Counted from the stretch's first letter, positions 45,708 to 57,378 are shown. The stretch is DNA of 64,000 nt from Melitaea cinxia (GCF_905220565.1 NC_059416.1:4092001-4156000); one strand, 5' to 3'. Made by a program: numbers and translations. Notes: generated from the letters alone by a model not told the origin.

Positions 45708-48700
45708 ATGTATATTCGGGGATAACTCCGTCGTTTATGAACCGATTTTGATAATTCTTTTTTTGTTGGAAAGGAAATATCCCTAGTTTGGTACCATGAT
45801 AAGGAAACCAGGATCTGATGATGGGATTCCAGATAAATCGAGGGAAACTCTCGAAAATCCGCATAACTTTTTACTGTGTGTACCGATTTTGATAATTTTT
45901 AATTTAATCGAAAGCCGTTGTTTATCATGTGGCCACATTTAAATTTCATCGAGATCTGATTACAACTTTTGGAGTAATCTTTGATAATGCGTATTTACTT
46001 GACTATTTTTTCGTCTACTTACGTTGTATTACTTGTCGATATAATTGTAGTCGGTTTTTCTTCGTTTTCCTGCAAACACAATTATATGCAGGTCTACTTA
46101 GTTTTTAAAATAAAAGTCTAATACAAATTATATGTCTTTAGTTAATATAATTATAGGTTTTAAATGATAATGGTTTCTTTTTTTATTATTTTTAACTGAT
46201 TTTTAATATTTTTTAAAACTATGTCAAATCTGCTTGAAAAAAACACTTTGGTATTTTTTTCAAGCAGATTTGACATAGTCTAAAAAATTCATCTAGAGAT
46301 ACTTTGATAGTAAATTTTACTTTTGCTTTAAATTTTATCAATCAGCCTTAACTTCAAATATTTATAACCATTTCAATACATATTATACATTATTATTTTT
46401 TATTGCCTGGAATATTTTATGTATTCTTATCATAAGTGGCTCATTGAAATAACCTATGGTTTTTATTAGTGTATGTGTGTGTGATTTTAAATAACTATAT
46501 TTTTTGTGCGTATTGGAAGCCAAACTTTCGAAAAAGTAATACAATAATTGTGTTTGCTCGCAAACGAAAAAAAAAACGACTTCAATTACATCGACGAGTA
46601 ATATAACGTAGATCGACGAAAAAATAGTCAAGTAACTACGCGTTATCAAAGATTACTCAAAAAGCAGTTATCAGATCACAATAAAATAATAATAATGTGA
46701 CCACATGACAAACATCAGCTTTCGATTAAATTAAAAATTATTAAAATCGGTACACCCAGTAGAGTTATTGCGGATTTTCAAGAACTTCCCTTGATTTCTC
46801 TGGGATCCCATCATCAGATCCTGGTTTCCTTATCATGGTACTAAACTAGGGATATCTTCTTTCCAACAAAAAAAGAATTATCAAATTCGGTACACCCAGT
46901 AAAAAATTATTGCGGATTTTCAAAAGTTTAACTCGATTTCTCTGGGATCCCATCATCAGATCCTGGTTTCCTTATCATGGTACTAAACTTGGGATATTTC
47001 CTTTCCAACAAAAAAAGAATTATCAAAATCGGTACATCCAGTAGAAAGTTATGCGGTATAATACAACGTAGGTCGACGAAAAAAGCGTCAATTAAAAACG
47101 CATTATTAGATATAACTCGAAAAGTAGTTGTTAGATCTCAAATAAATTTAAATGGGACCAATTGACATACACCACTTTTCGATTACAAAAAAAAATTGTC
47201 GAAATCGGTCCACACGGTCAAAAGTTCTGAAGTTAACATACATTAAAAAAAATACAGTCGAATTGAGAACCTCCTCCTTTTTTGGAAGTCGGTTAAAAAG
47301 GGAACAGTAAGAATAACGCGAATGAAACCATACGTGGAGTATCATTCATTTACCGAAACATGTAGTTTAAACTCGTGAACTTTCTTCGCATCGGCTGGAC
47401 CCCCGATGATGACACTTGCATCTTTCAGAACTTGATCTTTCGATAAGCATTCCTTTAGACCTGTTTTAGTTCGCGTGGTCATATCTTCACTCGCCTTGAA
47501 GAGCAGTGGACTTACGGGGCATTTCTACAGAATTTAAACCATATATGATCATTCTCTTAATCTTTTTTTTTATGAATGGAACAAATGAAGGTGGTCCTTC
47601 AATAAAATCAATTATTTGTTTACACATTTTGTAATATCATGTTATCTTATCGCTGTTGACAGTGGCTCTATTTTACTCTCCAGGATGGTGGGTTCGATTC
47701 CCGTATCTGGATGATAGATAAATAGTATAGAGGACGTTAGGTAGATAGAGACTTCCCTTTCCTAAAAAAATATTTTAAGTCTTTTTCCAGAAAAAGAATA
47801 TTTTAAGTCAAATACATAAATAACTTCATTGAATCCAAGAAAATCTTTACACAATATTTATTTGTATTTCATACCTTACAACAACATTTGAACTTTATAT
47901 TAGCTCCAAGCATTGGACACAGAAGTAGGTAGGAGTTCAAAACCGGATGAGGCGATCCACAGTAAGCAAAATTTAAATCCCTTAGTGAACCAAATTCCTC
48001 CTTTATTTAACATAAAATATTATTTGTATATGTAATACCTAGGTAGGGGAACACCGGGCAAGATGGGGTAGTTAAGGTTTAAAGCTCCAGAAATCGTAGG
48101 GGTTCATGGTTTCATAATCATATTTATTCTTAATCAGGCTTGTAGTTATCAATCTTACATATTAAATTTAAATCAGGAACACAGCACCATAGAATTGTTA
48201 ATAATATAACAAAATGTAAAATATGACATATCACCCCATCATGCCCGATAGGTCGGGTAAGACGGGGTGGGCCTAATGGGCAAGATGGGGTATAGCCATT
48301 CTCTCGACTATTCCGGAGTGCAGAACTCGCAAATGAATGTTGCTTCGACATCATTATCATCCACCCCTGCGCAGCCATAATGTAACCATTTACCACAAGA
48401 AGAATAAGCAATCCAACCTTTCTTGGAGTCGAAATATAAACCTGTAGAGTATAGGCATGGAGTGTTTTCGGTTTCAACATCACTCTTTTCAGAAGACGAC
48501 TGTCTAATACGTTTTTTGGATTATATTTCTTTGTGGCTTTAGTCTTGAAATAGGTTTTGTTTCTCTTCCTTTTTCTGTTTTCGCTCCTTTTTTCTCTGTC
48601 TGATTTCCTTTTTTTGCTTTTTTAACTTTTCTGTCACATTTTTTTAAATAAATTCTTCTAGCTTAACTCTAACAACTTCTGTTTATAGGGTAAAGAGGTT

Positions 48701-51700
48701 ATGATAGTAGTTTTACCGCGTTTTTCGTCACTTTTAATGTCTTCTTGGTCACTGGAAGAGGCAATAGTTGCTTTGGGCTGACTAATGCACTAAATTAGGC
48801 TAATAAGAAAATCTAGGGGAAGGACTCAAATTTAAATATGTGTTAATTTTAGTTGTACTAGTTGTCACAGCTGTTGAAGTAGCAGGATCTGTAACAACAA
48901 CTGCAGTGCTCGTTGCTGTTGTTGTAAGAGGTGCTGCCACAGTATCTAAAGTAAAAAAAAAAAACCGCTTTCTATGTCTAGTAAATAATCCATTAAGCTC
49001 ATCCTCTTCTTCTTCTTTTTGCGAGAATACTGGGACCCAAAGGCTTACATTCTTTTTTAACCTTTTTTACCTTTCATTCCAATGTAGTTTGTGGGACTAA
49101 GAAAGATTTTGCAGCCAACATATATCCCATTTCTCGCTTCAAAACAACTTCTATCGCCTTATTAAGTGCTCCCCTTGACCGTTTTCCTCTTCCTCAGTTT
49201 CTTTTATAAACATATATGACTTTTTTTAAATATAAAACATCCTAAAACAATATATAAAAAAATATAAATAATCAAAATCGTGTCAGGCAAGATGGAGTAT
49301 CAGATACCCCATCTTGCCCGTTGATTCGTTTCAAAAATAATATTCAAACAAAAAAAATTGACTAATGTTTCATAACAAAACAAGTTATTACCTGTTACTG
49401 CAGTGTACTGTAGATAAGATTAACCGAGGTGCCGCTTAAAATTCACCAAATACAAGTTTCATGCACTACGAAACGTATATATAAGAAATTTTAATACGAA
49501 CAAACGAAATCTACTTTTCGACGATAACTAAAATAAATGAATAGCCGCCGTGTTAGTACTCGTGTGACTAAGAGCTGTCGTGGTGGCCAGTAGCGAGATG
49601 GCAGAGCGAATGAGATTGATCAATTTAAATCACCTGAAAAGCCTGATGCCCCGTCTTGCCCACCACCCCGTCTTGCCCGGTGTTCCCCTACATCTTATAT
49701 ATAAAATTCTCGTGTCATGGTGTTAAACATTGAACTCCTCCGAAACGGCTCGACCGATTTTAATAAAATTTTGTGGGTATATCGGGTAGGTCTGAGAATC
49801 GGCCAACATCTATTTTTCATACCCCTAAGTTATAAGAGGGGGGGGGGATTAAGCGGGTTAATAACATATATGGCAAAACAACTTTTGCGGGATCAGCTAG
49901 TCTTATATACATATAAAATTCTCGTGGCACAATGTTAGTTACATATATCTACTACTCCAAAACGGCTGGAGGGATTTTTATGAAATTCGATGTGCTTTTA
50001 GGGTTGGTCTGAGAATCGACCAACATCTATTTTTCATAGCCCTAAGTTGTAGGGGGGGGGGGTTTAGGAGAGGTTAATAACATATATGGCAAAACAACTT
50101 TTGCGAGATCAGCTAGTCTTATATGTAAAATTTTCGTGTCACAATGTTAGTTAAAATACTCCTCCGAAACGGCTGGACCGATTTTAATGAAATTTTGTAT
50201 ACATATCGGGTAGGTCTGAGTATCGGCCAACATCTTTTTCATACCCCTAAATTATAAGGGATTAGGGGGTTTAATAACATATATGGCAAAACTACGTTTG
50301 CGTGGTCAGCTAGTACCTATAGGTATGTATAAAGATATCGTATGTCTGTTTATTTGTCGTTAATCAGGTATTAGTAATTTCAATCCCCACATATAGTTAA
50401 GGTCAAACGTTAAGAGAAGGGAAGGGGGTCGACGAAGTGTGACAAGGGGTCGGAAGGGGTCCAAAATTTTGTGACATCACATTTAAAATATAATTTATCT
50501 AAATGCAATTTAAAATGAAACAAAAATAATGTCTGTACGGGTTAACGCACATTGAGCAATATGATTGTTTTGCTAATTAGTAACCTCTTTAATTTAGCTG
50601 ATTTATTACGAAATTGTTATTTTTCTTATGCAGATTTCTAATAAAATTGATATTTGTTTGCTACGAATGACGTCAAATGACGTCTGTACTTCTGCATATA
50701 TATACTCAAAATAATCTTAATAAATTTAGTGTTTGATCGACTTTCATTAGGTTTGGTTTCTCTCATAACCTTCCCTCACATGTCATCTCTCACTCAACCA
50801 TAGACTGTACCATACAATGTCATAACTGATATTTTAATTTAATAAATAAAATTTTATACGTGTTAAATTGCAAAATATGTGAGATCACACTATGTTGTTT
50901 TCATAAATTGAAATTTGTATGCCATAATTTACGGATTAACGGACAATTCTTTTTTAATCAATTAAAATTAACTTAATCAGTGTTTATATATTTAAAGACA
51001 ACCAACGTTCCAAGTTTGGTCAAGTTGAAATTTTTTACGTCAGACAAATACTAAAACAATAGTATATAATAAGGTACAAGTTAAATTAAATCAACCTTCG
51101 ATTGAGGTTACACATGCTCAAATCACATATTGATTATTTAAATCACGACTAAAAAAATATCCCGTAAAATTGTCATGGAAAAAAACGTGACCAATTACCA
51201 TCAGTTAGAAGAGGACGAATCTCGGGGCCCTTGCCTTCGAAACGAGATATTTTAACGCCCTATATTTCTTATTTGTTAGTATTCCGCACGCGATTCAAAG
51301 AAAATTACTTTACTTGAAACATGAGATAAAGTCAACTGTAAAAGAATATATGTTGACTTTTTAGTAACAAGGTTGATTAATATTAATAGAATGACTGATT
51401 TCGCAGAAATACGAGTATGTGTATGCGAATAACTTTCGAACGACAGCAGCAAATTGGATAACTCTTTTTTCTCATTATAGTCAGGGCAAGGGTCTTATAC
51501 AAAAAAAAAAATGCCAGTTATAGGAGACTGCCTATAGAAGTGAAAACTTAGAACTTTTAGTCTTAAAATTTAAAATTTAATTATGTTTGAATTAAAATTA
51601 TGTCTATATTGTTGCACAATACATCAGCTGTGTGGCTACAAATATATTGCTATAAACATGTCGGTGACACAAACGCACGAGATCTCATGGTTACGTAGGT

Positions 51701-54510
51701 ATTTGATGCCGTGACTCTTTAAACCATATTATTCTATTTCTCATCTTTTAAAAATTTGTAAGAAAATTATTTATATATACTAACAATGATAGACATAATC
51801 GTAGCCAAAGCTTGTATACTAGCGTGAGTCCTAGAACGCATGCACAGAACTGGCACTGTTGATTGATTTGCGAACCTCTGCACGCACATATGCGTCATAG
51901 TTGCAACGAATATAACATCCGCCATGTAGGAAAATATCCTGAAAGGTTTTGGATTACATCTACTTGGGAGTTTCGAGCAAAATATAGCCTTTATCTTTTT
52001 ATTGCAAAGAGTTTATATCATTGTGAAAAAAAATAAAAAAAAACGAGTGTGCTGTAGACCACAAGACTGAATTAAAACTTGACGCACGCTTGACTTTGGG
52101 ACTGGACTTTGGGGAGTAAGCTGGTGAATGCGTAACGAGAGAGACATGGTCGTCTTGTCCTCTGAAAGGCAATTTAATACCTATCTTTCAGGTAGCGGCC
52201 GTCTGATACAGCTGATACCTTCCTATATATAGGTATATATTTTTGTAATAAATGTACAAACACATAAAAATATTTAGGTACATCCAGGCTCCGCTTGGCA
52301 ATCGAATCTACAAACTAGACCGTAAAAAGCAAGATCACTATCAACTACGCTAATGAAATTTAGTCAGTGCTTGTAGCCACAATGCCAAAATTAAAAGTAA
52401 AAATTAAGTATTTTAATTTATTGATTTTCTTCTAACATCCCACTGCTAGACAGCGGCCTCATTATTCATATAAGAGTCAAATCTAAATCCATCATTAATT
52501 ATTTCTAAGATAATTAAAATAAAATACCTGCCCACGTAATCTTGTTCCCAAACTAAATTGTCCGTAATATTGACATCGTAAGCACCGAGCAATGTAGCGG
52601 CTTTCGAGACAGCCATGTTTAGAAACGGCTCATTTACTTCTTGCAATATCATTACTTTTGAACCAGCCAGAACATTCTAACATAAAAAGAAAATATAGGA
52701 GTTTCAAAATTAACAATCATTATCTTTGGACAATCGTTCTCATTGAGTAATGTGAGTGCCGCCGTATCCCCGGCGTATTTTTTTTTATCACTAGGTCGGC
52801 AATCAAGCGTACGGCTCACCTGATGGTAAGAGATTACTGTACCTTACAGACGCCTGCAACACCAGAAGCATCGCAAGCGCATTGCCGACCCAGTCTCCAA
52901 AGGGAGATCTGGTCACCATACTTACCAATAGGAACACAATACTTGAAAACAGTATTACTAACTTATAAGGATAGTTACTAAAATTTGATAACTTACAATT
53001 CAAAACACATTGAATTTGAATAAAAAGCCAGCTAAAAATTATACACCTAGGGGACATCCATTAATTACGTGAGCTCAGAATGGGGGGGGGGGGGGGGATC
53101 CAATGAAATCTCACAAAAACTCATTTAAAACGAGGAGGGTATAATCGAAAATCTCACATCAACTTCAAAAAATATAAAATACTAAGAGCTATGCCCGCGA
53201 ATTCGTCCGCGTGGAATTTAACAAAAAAGTTATTTTTCAGTTCGCCAAGTTACAAAACAAATAAAATTCTAAAATAAAAGAAACCTAAGTTAAGCCGGAA
53301 TAAATAGACAGACAGACAGACAAAAATTGTAAAAAATGTCATTTTGGTACATGTACCTTATATCTCTATGCATTTAGTAAAAAGCGGTGATTTTAATATT
53401 ACACACAGACACTTTAATTTTATTTATTTGTATAGATTACAGATAAAACAGAAAATATATATATTTTGAGTGTTCATTTGTCCGCTAAAATCTATCTCAT
53501 GGCTTATTAAAATCATTTAGTTTTCGCATTGAATTTTATTTAATTTAAATAAATTAGGTATAGTATACCGAAACAGTTTATTATTTCCCACCAATCTCTA
53601 TTTATATTCGGCGACAATAGGTGTGTTTAAACTGATCGAAAAATAGCTCACGTAATTAATGGATGCCCCTAGCCTAACTATACACCTAAAATATAAACAG
53701 AGTATACTTACTAATCGTTTACAATGCGTATCTCTTACGCAACATTTTAAATTTAAAGCGCTTCCTAAAACATCCATAACCATGTCATGGGTCCAGTTTT
53801 TAAAACATATTAAATGTTTTGGATATCTGGTGTAATTTAATATGGATTGATTAATGATTATGAAGGACAAGCACCGAATAAGTCATCTGGTGACTATATA
53901 TTAAATGCAATAGATGTTCGCCAAGGTTTATACGTCTACTGTTTATAATTTTAATATTTGGGGGCCATCCATATATCACGTCATATTCGATTCACAGTCG
54001 AATTTTACGATTTTGACCCCTCTCCGTCCCACAATCACAATTGGTCACATTTTTATCGTATATTTCATCTATTGCCTTCCCAAATAAAAAAACTATACGC
54101 CAAGGAAATATCTTTAAAATCAGAATTTTTACCGAGTTCTAGTATAAACAATAAACACTACAAAATACAAAAAAAAAAACAACTCACGAACAGCTCTGCT
54201 GACTTTTAAATCGTTTTATAAAAATATTTTTTAAGAACTTCATTTTAGTTAAAAGTTGTCGTTTATCTGCAAGAATATTATAGGTATTCACTAAATTTTA
54301 AAAATAAAAGGTGTTAATAAAGAGGCACCTAATTACCTATGCTTTTGAAAATGTTATTAGGCAAGAGTCACTATTCCATGTGGACAGTTTTTACCATACA
54401 ATCAAAAACATTTCTCTATACTTGAAATAAAAACAGTTTAAAATAAAACCGTTAAAGCTCTCGGGCCAATCATCTCAACTTTAAACGAACTGTCGAACTC
54501 ACCTTGTCAT
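44854..54510 (-). CDS. Ornithine/aspartate carbamoyltransferase-like protein, probable pseudoenzyme (7 exons, 299 aa)
   Basis: Minus-strand coding exons are 54503-54510, 53712-53826, 52528-52676, 51785-51938, 47875-48000, 47354-47524 and 44854-45030. All frames and GT/AG phases close. The fold order of ornithine transcarbamylase is followed end to end: LICFKNWTHDMV (OTC N-terminal helix), GSKVMILQE then AATLLGAY (around the carbamoyl-phosphate loop), IFSYMADVI, SIQALATIM, FGSLRDLNFAYCG, LKDASVII, WIFYHTGPR and the C-terminal helix. The active-site motifs are not kept. STRTR becomes EPFLN (57-61), HPxQ becomes ASIQ (130-133), the D...SMG loop becomes GPADAKK (226-232), and HCLPR becomes HTGPR (255-259). 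So carbamoyl transfer is not expected. No transit peptide is seen. Exon 1 (ATG ACA AG) is the least certain part. Length matches the family (about 300-320). Confidence 0.8.
45058..45125 (+). repeat. R2 repeat scrap
   Basis: CTAACGTGGCAAACAAGCTT followed by ACTGGTAAGTAGATACC is the 5' block of R2, just upstream of the last exon of the carbamoyltransferase-like gene on that gene's strand. Confidence 0.5.
45631..46065 (+). repeat. R3 MITE-like copy with an inserted (TA)n run
   Basis: It starts AACCGACTTCAAAAAAGAAG and ends GTAGTCGGTTTTTCTTCG. A TA run occupies about 45673-45704. It lies in the last intron of the carbamoyltransferase-like gene. Confidence 0.7.
46218..46279. repeat. Perfect 26-bp inverted repeat, 10-nt loop
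   Basis: Arms 46218-46243 and 46254-46279 are exact reverse complements (left arm starts ACTATGTCAAATCTGCTTG), with loop CACTTTGGTA. It lies in the last intron of the carbamoyltransferase-like gene, between two opposed R3 copies. Confidence 0.9.
46565..47298 (-). repeat. R3 MITE-like copy with an internal duplication
   Basis: Full-length reverse copy. The block carrying CATCATCAGATCCTGGTTTC occurs twice (about 46740-46870 and 46885-47015), about 145 bases apart, making this copy longer than its relatives. Confidence 0.7.
48046..49688 (-). mobile_element. Pogo/Tigger-like DNA transposon, decayed, with TA target duplication
   Basis: The ends are inverted repeats starting GGGGAACACCGGGCAAGA and are flanked by TA on both sides (48044-48045 and 49689-49690). 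Further copies of the CAAGATGGGG motif lie inside each end. The minus strand keeps the C-terminus of a transposase ORF: a Lys/Glu-rich stretch (EKLKKQKKEIRQRKKERKQ, near 48600) and, in a separate frame, a truncated PHD-type finger (CGKWLHYGC, then FICEFC, ending TPE and stop near 48300), as often found at the end of such transposases. The catalytic domain is gone. It sits in the intron between exons 4 and 5 of the carbamoyltransferase-like gene. Confidence 0.8.
49694..50313 (+). repeat. Three tandem copies of an R6 unit (about 210 bp each)
   Basis: Each unit has AAATTCTCGTGTCACAATG (variants), CCGAAACGGCT-GACCGATTT, GGTCTGAGAATCGGCCAACA, a G-rich run, and ACATATATGGCAAAACAACT, and ends CAGCTAGT. 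Approximate units are 49694-49903, 49904-50117 and 50118-50313. They start directly at the right end of the pogo-like element. Confidence 0.8.
50314..51784. other. Intron sequence, no further feature
   Basis: Part of the intron between exons 4 and 5 of the carbamoyltransferase-like gene. No coding block or clear repeat, apart from the phrase TCGGGGCCCTTGCCTTCG near 51223, which looks repetitive. Confidence 0.4.
52070..52165 (+). repeat. R5 repeat fragment
   Basis: GACGCACGCTTGACTTTGGG and GTGAATGCGTAACGAGAG match 3345-3470. Intronic. Confidence 0.45.
52785..52965 (+). repeat. R2 repeat, truncated
   Basis: TTTATCACTAGGTCGGCAAT to CAATAGGAACACAATACTTG. It lies in an intron of the carbamoyltransferase-like gene. 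A run of about 16 G lies at 53082-53097. Confidence 0.65.
53180..53440 (+). repeat. R6-related repeat copy
   Basis: AAGAGCTATGCCCGCGAATT, GGAATTTAACAAAAAAGTTA and a later ACACTTTAATTTTATTTATT share the layout of 41890-42020. Confidence 0.45.
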
Positions 54511-54894
54511 TCAAAAACTTCGTTCAAAGTTTCAAACTGTTTTTTAATCATTTTATTTTCTAAATTCCACGGAATTTTTAACAGGTTTCATCGAAATTTT
54601 TCCGCGAAATTATTTTAAAACGTTTTACAAAGCAAAGCAGCAAATTTTATACAATAAATGCCTTCGATTTATATATTATACCTACATGTACGTCAGTTAA
54701 AAGTTGACGTTTTTATTTGATCAAATATCAATCTCCTTTGTCTTCTCCATTTTACGTGACAAAGCGAAATATAGATTCTAGACTATAACACACAATAAAG
54801 CCGTTATTTGTAATAGTAGGAGATCCGAACTAGAGATGAACTTCACCCATCTGTATAATAGATAAAAATTATTTAAAAGCTTTAATTTTACTTG

Positions 54895-55097
54895 CTATGT
54901 ACGTATGTATGTACGTGTGTATGTATGTATGCATGTAAGTATGTACGTACGTATGTATGTATATACGTATGTATGTATGTCCGTATGTACGTATGTATGC
55001 ATGTACATATGTATGCATGTACGTATGTATGTCCGTATGTACGTATGTATGCATGTACATATGTATGCATGTACGCATGTATGTATGTACGTATGTG
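54895..55097. repeat. (GTAT/GTAC)n microsatellite with a 52-bp higher-order unit
   Basis: Tetranucleotide variants GTAT, GTAC, GCAT and CCGT are arranged so that CCGTATGTACGTATGTATGC recurs 52 bases later (54981 and 55033). Six long overlapping open frames of Tyr/Val/Cys or His/Thr/Ile repeats arise from it and are not genes. Confidence 0.9.
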
Positions 55098-55379
55098 GGG
55101 TAGAATCTTGCAACTACATTTTTGATTGAGCAGAAATTTTGTATATACGTTAAGTTTGGATGACAATGCATGTTTAGCTATGTAACGTCATCTGAAATCC
55201 AACATGGCATCCATACCCGAGACAGCGGATTGTAGTGTGTAAGTAGACGCTTTATACTAATATAGCATAGTACCTCGTGTAAAATATATATAAAAGATAT
55301 GTGACGATATACTAATATAGATATTACTTATTACTAAATACTTTTAAGATACATAATATTAGGCGACAGTAAAATTTAG

Positions 55380-55712
55380 TGTGCTGTGTGGCTACGGCAC
55401 TAAAGAATTTAGCCACCCCCTCTCTTCCCGTGGGTGTCGTAAGAGGCGACTAAGGGATAACAAGGTTCCACAACCACCTTGGAACTTAAGAAGCCGACCG
55501 ATGGCGGGATAACCATCCAACTGCTGGCTTTGAAATACACAGGCCGAAGACGGGCAGCAGCGTCTTCGGTGCGACAAAGCCAGTACTGCGGTCACCAACC
55601 CGCCTGCCCAGCGTGGTGACTATGGGCAAAACACATGAGTTCACGTCATTTTTGGCGTAAACTTGTGGAGGCCTATGTCCAGCAGTGGACTGTATAGGCT
55701 GTAATAATGATG
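55380..55712 (-). repeat. R1 repeat, near-complete
   Basis: Reverse orientation, from GTGTGCTGTGTGGCTACGGC to TATAGGCTGTAATAATGATG. It is the best-preserved R1 copy. Confidence 0.8.
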
Positions 55713-56157
55713 AAAATTTAATAATTAATAAACCAGACGTGAAACAATAAACTTATTTTAATAAACATCCCGAGCTCCCCACCTTACAGGATCAGGAAGT
55801 TTTAATGCACTTCTACAACATGGGTATCAAATAAGAGGGCTTACTGAGAATGGCTCGAAACATGAAGTGATATCACTCTAAATCCAATGTGGCAGAACAT
55901 TAATTTTAAAGCGCTCCTACTGTATGGGTACTAAACGAAAGGGCATGCTAAGAGTAAAAACAAAGTGACGTTTGAACAAGATCATGTCTAGTTCAGATCA
56001 TTAACTATAATTAATAATTATTATACAAATATAGATTGTTATCAATGACTGGAAAATTTATAACCCAAGACCTGGTGAGGCCGGACCTTTATTTTATAAA
56101 AGCTGAAAGTTTCTCAGCACATGCTCCCAACACAGGTTGCAGCAATGGCCGAATATG

Positions 56158-56518
56158 AAGTTTAACTCACGGTTACTTTGGCAGATACCAAGTATCAAAG
56201 GCGTACAAAGTGGCAACTAACTTACGTTACGTTATTTCCTAATGCGTAATTTTTTAATATTATGTTCGAAGTAATATTAGATATCGCGTTAACCAGAGCC
56301 ACAAACTTTAGTAGCTAAAGTTGTCATAGTATAGAACTGAACTTCATACGTGTCACTTGGGTACCCTATTAGAAGATTTTTCTTCAGTAGCTGGTCAATT
56401 TCGATAGCTTCAATCCCGACCTAGACAATCGTTTGGTTTGGCCGTGGATGCGATTGAGAAGTAATTTTTTTACGCCTTTGATACCTAGTATCTGCCAAAG
56501 TAACGATGATTTAAACTT
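56158..56518. mobile_element. MITE with about 52-bp terminal inverted repeats
   Basis: The left arm from 56158 (AAGTTTAACTCACGGTTACT, then GGCAGATACCAAGTATCAAA) is the near-reverse complement of the right arm ending at 56518. The arms differ at a handful of positions. The interior of about 257 bases has no ORF. Confidence 0.75.
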
Positions 56519-57378
56519 ACTGTTACATTATTATAATCCTTACTGCATTTTTTCGTACCTCTCTCCACTCTCTAGTACCTTACAATAGATACTAAGAGTA
56601 CATCTGTAATTATAAGTAATCGGAATAAAAACATTTTCAAAATATTTTTTGACATGTCACTATATTTACAATAGACTAAGCTATATCGCACGTCTTAACA
56701 ACTCTATGTAAGTCATAGTCCGTAAATTATAAAATGCGATAACCAAAGATTTTTTAAATCTTCTACAGAATTTTTTAATATGTGGCCAAACTAAAAGGTA
56801 CAAGGTTAATAATGAAACAAGCCGTCAGATATAAAAATTTATATTATAGGAAATATTTTGGATTCAACAACAACTCCCGCACAACACGCTCGCGCCCTCG
56901 TCTTGATACATGGCACATTATTCATACATATATCAACACCAAAAAATAAAAATAAACTAATTACGTTATTAAAACGGAAACAATTAAATTGTCAAAAAAT
57001 GCGGACAGATTTTTGCTACTGTTAAATAATACAAGCTTTAATTTTGTTTCATCTTGTTCGTGGATCAAAAATTTTGATTACAACAGTTTCCCAAATGGAT
57101 ATCTAAATATCTTTTGACACATACATCCTAAGATACCATACAAAAACATGACTGATATAAAAGCGTCAAGGCGAAGGCGCGACACCCGACCGGCAGCCAA
57201 TGATTTTCGTTGTCAACAATCGCGTTTCGAGGTACCTCACAAACTTTCATACATTTTGTCCGTTTATCACACAACGCCCATATCACAAAGCGACCTGTTG
57301 ATCCCTCGATGCAGGAAAGAAAAACTGATTTATTTTTTTTTATTCACTGTTTTGCGTTCACAGTATTTTTTTGCCTAA

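Noticed and set aside
48130..48483. 117-aa minus-strand open frame
   Set aside because: It lies within the pogo-like element. The meaningful reading is the other frame with the CGKWLHYGC finger.
48840..49100. 86-aa plus-strand frame rich in Val/Ala
   Set aside because: It lies inside the pogo-like element and is antisense to a Thr/Ala-rich transposase linker.
54869..55171. Several Tyr/Val/Cys and His/Thr/Ile-repeat open frames
   Set aside because: All are readings of the GTAT microsatellite in different frames.
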